Assembly: GCF_932526225.1 (NCBI RefSeq)
Contig: NC_064047.1
Span: 2,481,501 to 2,541,500, forward strand
Reading direction: 5' to 3'
Length of the DNA stretch: 60,000 nt
Source: Nematostella vectensis
Taxonomy: Eukaryota; Cnidaria; Anthozoa; Actiniaria; Edwardsiidae
Both the position numbers and the translations under genes were made by a program. The stretch's first letter is position 1. Every line of letters begins with the position of its first letter. The notes under the pieces were generated by a model. It was given only the letters and a program-made list of their open reading frames with translations, had not been told where the DNA came from and ran no database searches. Positions 36,446 through 60,000 of this stretch are shown here, in pieces.

Positions 36446-37262
36446 ACCTCGTGTTTATTCACCTCTAATGCTGGTTTAGCACCCGGCTTCCAACGAGCTT
36501 CAAGTTAGCGCCCCTTTCCCCTACCAACACTGGAATTATATTAGATTTGGCACGGCAAAAGCGCGACGTATGAACTGGGCCTAAGTCCTAAATAGATCAA
36601 GCCTCTAAAGGAATCCCGCATAAAAGCTCGCTTGTCTCACTTAATGAGAAGATATCTGATGAATTACCCTTTGTAGATTCATATGCTGCTCCCGGATACT
36701 TGCGGTTTCACGACGCCGATTCACAATTTAACAAAAAAACAGTATTGTCAAAACGAATCTGCTCTCTATAAAAGCAACATACATTGTTGCTCTTTATTAT
36801 GTTTTTGCGCAAAAAGAAAGTCAATTGTGGAGGTCGTTTTCCACTGCAAATTCGATCTAACAATAAACACAAGGCGTGGCGGAAATACGAAGGTCGTGTC
36901 AACAGATAGGTACACATCGCGCACGATCTTTATATAAAAAGAATAGTATAGTTTTTTAGCCTGCTAGCAGACTTTCTGGAGATTCGGGATTCCTGGGCTA
37001 AGACTACAAGGCACTCAACCAAGAAAATACCCACGGTACAAGCTCATCGAGAGCCCTTCCAGGGGCTTATGTAGCTGCTGAGTCATTGCTGGAGTTGTAA
37101 GGCGCATCATCATAACCACAAATCGACCCCGTCTGACCTACACTCAAACTGAATTGCATGGACTTATTCGGCGCGCATCGCTTGCAGAGTACCGTCTTTA
37201 TAATCTTATCAGTTCGTTTGTTCTCCTTAAAAGCACCGTTATCTTCGGACGTACTCCGGAGA
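36446..37262. other. WTAP-NOX4 intergenic region
   Basis: No frame with homology. It should hold the NOX4 promoter and 5' UTR. An in-frame upstream ATG at 37158 would add 35 residues to NOX4; I judge it less likely than 37263 because NOX4 proteins start only a short distance before the first membrane helix. Confidence 0.55.
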
Positions 37263-52989
<15,727 letters not shown>

Positions 52990-53485
52990 ATGAATGCGAT
53001 TCTTTCCACCCATTGGAGAGCAAGTACTTTTAAAATCTAAAAAAACTATACAAGATATCTTCTGCTCATGTCTGTCTGGTGCAGCGTACTCTGCCAACCC
53101 AACTTAAATGAACAACATCATGAGGTTGTATAATTTATTGTGAATGTATAGTTTTACACATTGTAAAATTTAGATTAAATTTATTTATTTCATTTTCACA
53201 TGCTTCGAGAACTCCCAAAATTCCACAAAATATGCATTACAGAGAAACGTGCTGAAAAAATTTCCAGTTTCTTGAATGTGTAGGTGCAGTGGCAATAGCC
53301 CAATTTCTAGTTCCACTATGACCGCTGGACTTGCAGACTAAGGACGCATAAATACAATGTAAATCTCGACTTGAGGCAAATTTCTGCGCGTACCCAGCGA
53401 GAAACCCTTGGAACTTGGAATAGAACAATGCAAAAACCTGTGAATACTTCATGATCTCGTTGGTATTTGCATTCGATTTCAAGAA

Positions 53486-53533
<48 letters not shown>

Positions 53534-55482
53534 GATTGATTGATTGATTATTAGTCATCTCGTAGCTAAGCCCGATTCTAAATAATATTATAAATAATGG
53601 TTAATTGATATTATATGATAATAATAAAGGTGTACCCTGCTAGCAGAGCTTTTTTCTGGTCTCTTTTTATCAGTTCACTTATCAGTTTCACGTCTCTGTT
53701 GTTAACAAACAAGAACGCAAAGAAGAACAGAGTCGCGACATGGATAATCGAACTGATAGAAACAGACGTAATACGTAGCGTGGGTTACTCGTTCATTAGA
53801 GCTAGCTAAAGTTACTTGTTTGTGATGAATTCGCCAAACCTAAAGGATTTGACGTGTCTGCCATGTCAAGCGCGTGTTCTCAATAAGAAACTATGAGCAG
53901 TGGCCTCTATGCAATCTTGCAGTTTTGATAAACTGGGTTTTGTGCCGTCAAACGAGATAAACCTACGACAGGCTGCGGTCTAACGATCTTCAAGGGTGGC
54001 TAGATTTGCCAGAGGACTCTAACCCCCCACCCTCCCCCCACAACAGCGGAATGTCCACTTCCGGTTCGTAATAGAAGAGCTAATTGTAGACAAAACTATA
54101 TAGCATAAGAGAATAATGCGATAAAAAAGGCTTTCTAGATCAACCTGGTTTATCATGAATCTATAAGAAAAACATTTTTGTAGCTTAATTCGATAATAAA
54201 AGTCCCGTGGAGATGCTGCAATGGCGTAAAAAAATGTTTTGTTTTCGAATATTGGTAGTTCAGTGGCGCGCGCGAAGGCCAATAGTCGAAAACAAAACAT
54301 TTCTGAATAAGCCCGAATGAGAGCCCCGGAGGAATGACTTCGAGATAAACAGACGGGGTGCTCGACCAACTTTAATTCTAAGGGATAGCACTAAGGGCAA
54401 CAACAACATCTCTTAGCATTAAAAAAAACAAATATAGTTTCAGTTATCCTAAATTTTATTGCGGTCTTGAGATACTGCCTTAAAGCACACCTCTTTTCTA
54501 TCGATTTTAAAGGCAGAATCGGAAAAATCCTCCTCCCCGGGCATGAAAAACTCCTAAAAGATAGCCGAATCGGAAAAATCCTAAAACACCCCCTAAGAGA
54601 TAGCAGTTGCAGAATTTTATACCCCAAAAGACCCCCCACCCCTACCCCCTGGGGAGAGCCGGCTGCAGCTAAAGCAAGGCATTCAGGCGTTTACAATAAC
54701 TACGGCGGCGACAACAAAAAGGCATCTCAAGTCAAATGCAGTTCTCGTTTCATTCCTTTCATTCATTTATCATTGACATTAAGTCATAGTTTAGTTGTCA
54801 TGCTTCAATAACTTACGGGGTTTTGCCAGTTGGAGAACCAGTCCGACTCGCTCGTTCTCCTTAGTTGCGTTAGCTCAAACATATGGAATTTTATCGGTAT
54901 ATTCAATTTTAATTTGGAATCAAATCAGCTGCACCATACAAAAGTTAACCAAACAACCTTCTGAGATTTATGTGTAAGTATGTTTTGATGAAGTTGTTAT
55001 GATAGTTAATTTTATACCAGACCGCTCACGCTACCAGCTTCAGGGTCATTCAATCATAGTTCTTCGAGGCGCGTTCTCATTTATCAGCATTTGCTCTTGT
55101 TTTAACGCTCAACCCACACAGAAATATTATATGTAGCATATAGATATTCCACATAAACTTTTTGTCTAGCATGCTTTTGACATATAAGTATGTCAAATAT
55201 GTGTGGCATAACACCATAAGGAAGCCACAGGTAGCCCAGATGTACAACAGCCTATTGCACAGGTAGCCCAGGCAATGGTTTTGAAGCGTGTTCGTAGTAG
55301 GTTAAAGTAGTATTGAGAGTAGATTGAAGTAGTTTTTGTGAAGATTGGACTCCTTGACGGGGGGGACTGGGTAGTTTGAGTGAAACCCCCTTGGGGGCCG
55401 CGGCGGACCCCTCCGACCCCCCCAACCCCATCTTAGGTTTGGGAGCCCCCCAGCCCTATGCTGAAATTGCTTACGCTACTCA
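52990..55482. other. NOX4 3' flank, no gene seen
   Basis: Contains the NOX4 3' UTR, a (GAT)n microsatellite at 53486-53548 and AT-rich sequence. Several frames of 60-116 codons lie on both strands without domain, repeat or splice support. Toward 55340-55470 the sequence becomes G/C-rich (GGGGGCCGCGGCGGACCCCT), foreshadowing the composition change at 56000. No confident polyA signal found. Confidence 0.6.
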
Positions 55483-55990
55483 CCTCAAGCAGACAATGTT
55501 TCACGTACATAAATAGTTAGGGCAATTGTTCATGTAGGCCGGGCGCGTTTCACGTACACGACTTTTTGGGGCAATTGTTCATGTAGGCCGGGCGCGTTTC
55601 ACGTACACGACTTTTTGGGGCAATTGTTCATGTAGGCCGGGCACGTTTCACGTACACGACTTTTTGGGGCAATTGTTCATGTAGGCCGGGCACGTTTCAC
55701 GTACACGACTTTTTGGGGCAATTGTTCATGTAGGCCGGGAACGTTCCACGTACACGACTTTTTGGGGCAATTGTTCATGTAGGCCGGGAACGTTTCACGT
55801 ACACGACTTTTTGGGGCAATTGTTCATGTAGGCCGGGCACGTTTCACGTACACGACTTTTTGGGGCAATTGTTCATGTAGGCCGGGCACGTTTCACGTAC
55901 ACGACTTTTTGGGGCAGTTGTTCATGTAGGCCGGGCACGTTTCACGTACACGACTTTTTGGGGCAATTGCTAATGTAGGCCGGGGCCGTT
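55483..55990. repeat. 49-bp tandem array, about ten copies, bordering the virus-like module
   Basis: Units contain CATGTAGGCCGGGCACGTTT, CACGTACACGACTTTTTGGG and GCAATTGTT. Units differ at one or two positions (GGGCGC/GGGCAC/GGGAAC). The last copies decay toward 56000, and about 100 bp later the first gene of the GC-rich module ends (56106). It may be a subterminal repeat of that element; this is inferred from adjacency only. Confidence 0.95.
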
Positions 55991-56105
55991 CCGCTTACAT
56001 AAGGTCGGGATAGATGGATAAATCTACGCAAGACCTACGGAGCGCGGAATAACAGTTTTTCGGCCGTAAATTCAAAGCCGCTGGCGTGACGTTTAAACCT
56101 GAGTT

Positions 56106-56795
56106 CTACTCGAACACCTCGCTCCCGAACTCCTCGCGAATTTCTCGCAGTCTCTTTTTCATCTTTTCGCGCGTCTCCAGGGAGGGCCCATTCTTGCTTT
56201 TTTTCTCACGCGGTGCGAGGCCGTGTCGAGCTCTGATAGCGGCCTTGAGCGCGTAGTATCTCTCTTGTTCCTGAAGTATTAGCCGAAACTCTTCGTCTGA
56301 GATATGCCCTTCCTGCAGAGCCTTAGAGACCAGCTCGCTGATCGAGTTTTTCTTACTCTCCGCTAAAACCATCGTGTCTTCGTGTTTAGCCACCTTGGTC
56401 GTAAGACCCCTAGAGACTATCCCTGCGCCTGCGCCCACGACACCGACCAGCCCAGCGACCCCTGCCAGCGGACCGCCGATCAGAACCCCTATCCCACTCA
56501 GAGAGACCCCCACCCCGGCGCTGGAAAGCGCCCCTGCGGCGATGCCGGATGCCACAGACACAGCATGGGTAACGACAAAGGCGCGCTTATACTTCTTCCG
56601 CACCTGTCGATGATGCGTTATCTCGTTGTCTAGGACCGCCTGAGTGTCACATATTTCCTGGAGTCGGAAGCTTTGCACATCGCCGCCGATGCTTGCCGGA
56701 GCGGTAGGCGTCATGTGTGTTTGCGGGCAAATCGGGGGGCAGACGCTGGGAAGCGAGGTGTATATGGCACCGCTGCTAACGTCGCTGTTTGCCAT
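56106..56795 (-). CDS. Virus-like element protein A: glycine-rich membrane protein
   Basis: 229 residues, intact. A Pro/Thr-rich N-terminus, a helical region with HHRQVRKKYKRAFVV, then about 50 residues of Gly/Ala/Val-rich hydrophobic sequence (residues about 83-130, GVGVSLSGIGVLIGGPLAG) that could span a membrane twice, then charged helices ending LREIREEFGSEVFE. I recall similar uncharacterised proteins as common in cnidarian proteomes, but cannot check this. The start is only 16 bp after the stop of protein B (56812), same strand, so the two are probably co-transcribed. Function unknown; a virion membrane or internal protein is possible. Confidence 0.8.
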   Translation of the reverse strand: MANSDVSSGAIYTSLPSVCPPICPQTHMTPTAPASIGGDVQSFRLQEICDTQAVLDNEITHHRQVRKKYKRAFVVTHAVSVASGIAAGALSSAGVGVSLSGIGVLIGGPLAGVAGLVGVVGAGAGIVSRGLTTKVAKHEDTMVLAESKKNSISELVSKALQEGHISDEEFRLILQEQERYYALKAAIRARHGLAPREKKSKNGPSLETREKMKKRLREIREEFGSEVFE

Positions 56796-56811
56796 GCTTG
56801 TTATGTCGGAC

Positions 56812-57501
56812 CTAGGTTAGCTCTAATACGAGGCGAACAGGCTTGCCCTTAAAGTCCACCCGTCTACCGCGGTCATCCCTGATCCATATTTGGATACTCG
56901 AGACATACTCAGAGGAAGATGCTGCGACACAAACGGGGATGTCGGGCCCATAGACGACTTTCTCGTGAAGCCTCCCGCGGGTTTCAAGGCAAGCGAGAAC
57001 GTTTGAAGGCTCGTCTAAGGCGAGGCATTGCGTGCGGTCTACGATATCGCAGAAGATGTAGAGGGCCTCTATGTTCGGCAAAGCCACCCTAAGTGGGGGC
57101 CCTCCCACGGGCAGTACGAGGCCCCGCCCATCCAACTGATCGTCTTTAGCCTCTAGGCCAAATAGTGCGCAAAGCTCGGCATTCAGGAACGCAACGCCTT
57201 TGGACACGAGCGCGATCTTCCCGGTGAGGGGATCCAGCTTCGCGGTCAGAATCTTGCTTTCAGCGCGGTTGATCGTTTCCACGATGGACTCGGCCGTGTG
57301 GTGCCCGGCTGGCAGAGTAGCGATGGGCGGGAGGGAGGGTATAGTCGTTATCTGATGCTCCCGCTCGAGATTATACCAGCTGTTGAACAGCGAGCACTGC
57401 CGGAGCGCAACGAAGCGTGGGCGCCTTATCGGCTGCTCGAAGAAGAGCGTCAGTTCGCCTCCGGTGAACACAGCATGTAGGACCACCATTGTGTTGAACA
57501 T
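56812..57501 (-). CDS. Virus-like element protein B: penton/minor-capsid-like beta protein
   Basis: 229 residues, intact; ATG at 57499-57501. The sequence is mostly alternating polar/hydrophobic beta-strand: CSLFNSWYNLE near the start, a TLPAGHHTAESIVETINRAE helix, an ALYIFCDIVDRTQ strand in the middle and a SIQIWIRDDRGRRVDFKGK strand-turn at the end. This arrangement (a 'SWYN' box, a helix that selects positions, 'IY.fCDIV', and a C-terminal IRDDxG strand) is like the penton/minor-capsid-type proteins of Polinton/adintovirus-like elements; the match is from memory and approximate. It diverges from gene C with 30 bp between start codons. Confidence 0.6.
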   Translation of the reverse strand: MFNTMVVLHAVFTGGELTLFFEQPIRRPRFVALRQCSLFNSWYNLEREHQITTIPSLPPIATLPAGHHTAESIVETINRAESKILTAKLDPLTGKIALVSKGVAFLNAELCALFGLEAKDDQLDGRGLVLPVGGPPLRVALPNIEALYIFCDIVDRTQCLALDEPSNVLACLETRGRLHEKVVYGPDIPVCVAASSSEYVSSIQIWIRDDRGRRVDFKGKPVRLVLELT

Positions 57502-57531
57502 AGCCCGCCTTCGTGTTTAATAGGGCTGAGC
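57502..57531. promoter_or_regulatory. 30-bp divergent intergenic spacer of the virus-like module
   Basis: The start codons of proteins B (minus, 57501) and C (plus, 57532) are separated by only 30 bp (AGCCCGCCTTCGTGTTTAAT...). Any promoter must overlap the coding sequence or be shared; viral-style compaction. No motif can be named. Confidence 0.4.
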
Positions 57532-59019
57532 ATGGATTGGGAAGGCTGGCGGATGCTGAACGAGGAGGCGATTCCCCGAAGGGAGGAGGAGGAGACGAAG
57601 AAGGCGGCAGTTGCGGCGGGAGCCTCTATAGCCGAACATATCAAACACGGTCTCTGACCCTCGCGCAAAAGCTGCTCTACGCCGTGCTCGCGACCCCCGT
57701 GGAGAGCACGGCCTCAGACATCACCCCACTACTCACGCAGCTGGAGATACACGTGGCTGAGGACAAATCATTCACGACTAGGGTCCGAGACATATTCAAA
57801 GAGACAGTAGTCACGCACAAGTCCGCCAAGGAGTCTCGCCGGTGGCTATTGGAGCCTTCCTATGGGTACTGGCCACAGCAACTCAACTTTGCGGTCTGGT
57901 GCGCAACCGCCGGATGTGAGGTGTCCCTAGTCGACCCCGCTTCCGCCACGCTCCCCTCTGTCATCAGGGGATTTCTAAGGTTTCACGTCTACTTTACCAC
58001 CCGGAGGATACTCTACGAGCTTGGCGCCCCCCCTGCCTGGCGACAGCCCGTTCACGCAAAAAGGTAACCCCTACAAGAAGGCCGCTTTCGAGCGTCTATG
58101 TATAGAGTTCGGTTTGTCGCGTAAGCCGGACTTCCGATGGAAAGGCGGGCGGAACCACGGGCTAGGCGATGTGTTTGTGTTCTACCCGGGGGAGGGGTAT
58201 CGCAACGTGCACGTGATTCGTGGCTACGACACGGCGGCGGACGAGTACCCGAGCCACCTCAATCTGTTTAGCGACGAAGGTGGGACGTACAATAGTGGGA
58301 AACAGGTGGGTTACATACGCAACGACGACCACGGGGGCGTGCAATATAGCTGGTTTGCGCCTCCCAAAGGTGAGGGGCTGACAAAAGCAGGGCTAGGAAG
58401 ACTCGATCGCTCGGTCGAGGCGTTCGTCTACACAGTGCTTGGCGCGCAGGTAAACGTCCGTTCCTCTATCGCGGGGGCCGGCGGGCCGGCCATGGAGGCG
58501 CAGGCGGAGTTCACGAAGCTGCTTGAAGACGCGATCATAGAAAACGACATCGCTCAAAGCGTGCAAAGGTACCAGTTAGCCGTGCAGGAGGCCAAGGTGA
58601 GGTTGAGTCTTGCGGTCGCACCAGGAGTGTGGCTAATGCCGAGCGATCTGGTGAAAAACACGCAAAGCGTCGTGGGTTACAACAATAAGCTGCAGAAAGC
58701 CACGGACTCCATGACGCTCGGCGCAAACGCGATCAACACCGAGACGAAGCCAGTCGGTGCTCATAACATGGCCGGTGGGCATCCTAGGGTGCAACACGTG
58801 ACTGACGCTGGGATCGACCGCGTGCCGTCCCGGCGGCGAAGCAAGGATTCCGCCCCCGCGAAAGTGCACGCAGATGGCGCGGCCCCTGCCCCCTCTCCAC
58901 ATACCCACGCTGCGCATAGCATGACTGCCGCCTGAACGGGCGAAAAAAGTGACCACACCGCCCTCAAGGCGGGGTTGTCGGCACTCGCGGTGGCCGCGGC
59001 GTATTACTTGTTCCGATGA
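57532..59019 (+). pseudogene. Virus-like element protein C, broken by three lesions
   Basis: A protein of about 480 residues in an intact form. Start ATG 57532 (MDWEGWRMLNEEAIPRREEE), then an acidic/basic helix. Lesions: (1) a CT duplication in the TCTCT at 57651-57655 shifts the frame; (2) a C7 run at 58027-58033 shifts it again; (3) an in-frame TGA at 58933-58935 cuts off a C-terminal hydrophobic segment ending at the TGA 59017-59019. Conserved-looking blocks: TRRILYELG, NHGLGDVFVFYPGEGY, NLFSDEGG, EAFVYTVLGAQVNVRSSI, SVQRYQLAVQEAKVRLSLAV, GVWLMPSDLVKNTQSVVGYN. These read as an ordered globular protein of unknown function with a membrane tail. I recall cnidarian relatives, unverified. The last 16 bp overlap gene D tail to tail. 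Confidence 0.72.
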
Positions 59020-59988
59020 CTGCTTTGCATTCGACGAACCAAGAACGCGGCTACGGCTAGAATGAGCACCCGCGCATTTTCGCCAAGGAATTTCACCGCT
59101 TCTCCTGCAGCCTTAAACACGAAGTTCGCGATGCTGCCTACTAGCCCGGGGAGAAGCTCGCCTAGCTTTTTCCCGATGGCCTTAAGCCCGTTACCGACCC
59201 CTCTGGCCACGGAGGAGAGCGACTTGCCGAGCGACGTCACAATGGCCGCGATCGTCGTCGCTACGGCAGGCCCGATGGCGGTGACGGTAAAGCCGTACTT
59301 TTGAAGATGGCTTTTATGCGCTCTCTAAGCGGCTTTTGGTTCTCGAGCTCTCGGTTTTCGCGTTCTAGTTCGTCAATCTCGGACAGCCTCTCCTCGTTGC
59401 GCTCACGGGCCTCTTGGCGGCTACTCTCTGACGTGTTAGGGTCGTCGATGGTCTCCCTGTCTGTGGCTACCACCCCTTGCAGCTCTTGGACCCGTTCTGT
59501 GTTCTCCTGGAGGACCGCGTCTATCTCTGCCACGGACCCCATCGCCAGCCTGAAGCCTCTCAGCTTTGCAACGTCCTGTCGGACGCCCCCGTCCTCGTTG
59601 AACAGCTGTCTTGGTTTAGACCAACCTCCTTTGTCGACTTTGTCGAGGTTGCGAACCTGTATTAGCGTCTTTCCCCTCCGGTCTGACTGGAACCGTATCA
59701 GATTCTCGTTAAGGTCTGGGTATTCCTCCCTGAGGGACTGGAGACCACGTCTTGTCGCTGCACCCTCTGTGACGAGGTTTCAGCGCTTGCCGTTCGGGCG
59801 GTTTGCGTTGCTCTTCGCGTAGCCATGCTATGCGCAGCATGCGTACGCGACGACGTGCTCGTCATTGGGATCGACTCCCCACCGTCGGGGTCAAACGGGA
59901 TAAGGGGCGTCGTCTCGTTGTCCCCCGCTCCGCGATCGGCGGACGCACCCGGCAAGGTATCGTCAATGTCAACGTCAACATCACCCAT
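59004..59988 (-). pseudogene. Virus-like element protein D, coiled coil plus membrane segment, frameshifted
   Basis: Minus strand, start ATG 59986-59988 (MGDVDVDIDDTLPGASAD). Disordered acidic N-terminus with RTHAAHSM, then a frame change between about 59700 and 59785, a globular part (IRFQSDRRGKTLIQVRNLD), a coiled coil (SEIDELERENRELENQ), another frame change in the A4 run at 59299-59302, and a C-terminal region with GLKAIGKKLGELLPGLVG and a final hydrophobic helix (ARVLILAVAAFLV). The layout suits a membrane-anchored fibre or scaffold. The ATG at 59540-59542 is internal, not the true start. Function unknown. Confidence 0.65.
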
Positions 59989-60000
59989 GATGCGTGCGCA
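59989..60000. other. Window edge inside the GC-rich module
   Basis: The last bases continue the GC-rich sequence upstream of gene D; the element extends past the edge. Core genes that would prove its class (polymerase, integrase, ATPase, major capsid) would have to lie beyond 60000. Confidence 0.4.

Noticed and set aside
37158-37262. An upstream NOX4 start codon at 37158
   Set aside because: In frame, but would place about 35 extra residues before the first helix, unlike NOX4 proteins; kept as an alternative only.
55483-55990. CRISPR-like array
   Set aside because: Units are contiguous with no unique spacers; eukaryotic context.
56374-56633. Plus-strand frames opposite gene A
   Set aside because: GC-rich shadow frames of an intact minus-strand protein.
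59301-59822. A 173-codon plus-strand Ser/Arg-rich frame
   Set aside because: Shadow of the coiled-coil gene D on the opposite strand.

Overview
The window looks like nuclear DNA of a cnidarian, most likely a sea anemone (Nematostella-like). The main reason is an intact Antho-RFamide neuropeptide precursor on the minus strand (13933-15171) with 25 QGRFG units, a hallmark of anthozoans. The host genes have many short introns with canonical GT/AG junctions, and the non-coding DNA is AT-rich and full of transposon fragments and minisatellites. The species is an inference.

Layout: 1-1625 is a 45-bp minisatellite. 1737-6655 (+) holds nine exons of PAAF1 (WD40 proteasome regulator), whose N-terminus lies upstream. 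7249-12567 is a dead DIRS-type tyrosine-recombinase retrotransposon with a nested LINE fragment. 13933-15171 (-) is the RFamide precursor. 15172-21534 has no recognisable gene. 21535-26780 (-) is RWDD1 in six exons and 27274-35719 (+) is WTAP in eight exons; they lie head to head across about 490 bp. 37263-52989 (+) is a 21-exon NOX4-type NADPH oxidase of 576 residues. It contains a tRNA-Met with an intron, a 33-bp minisatellite and a 6-kb intron with a nested, unrecognised four-exon gene (44915-47184) and a possible hydrophobic hairpin protein (44311-44703).

The last 4 kb (56106-60000) differ from everything before: visibly GC-rich, compact and without introns, with short divergent and convergent gene spacing, next to a 49-bp tandem array (55483-55990). 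It encodes two intact proteins (a glycine-rich membrane protein and a protein resembling a minor-capsid/penton-type beta protein) and two broken ones (a roughly 480-residue protein and a coiled-coil plus membrane protein). I read it as part of an endogenous, decaying virus-like or Polinton-like element running off the right edge. The element class is not proven, because no polymerase, integrase, ATPase, protease or major capsid gene is visible. This is the best candidate for an undescribed system.

The conserved host genes serve general cell biology: proteasome assembly (PAAF1), DRG2-linked translation control (RWDD1), m6A writing (WTAP), H2O2 production (NOX4) and neuropeptide signalling (RFamide). 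They do not form one pathway. Apart from RWDD1/WTAP sharing a probable bidirectional promoter, I see no operon-like organisation. Exon coordinates were derived by hand from reading frame, splice consensus and remembered family sequences.
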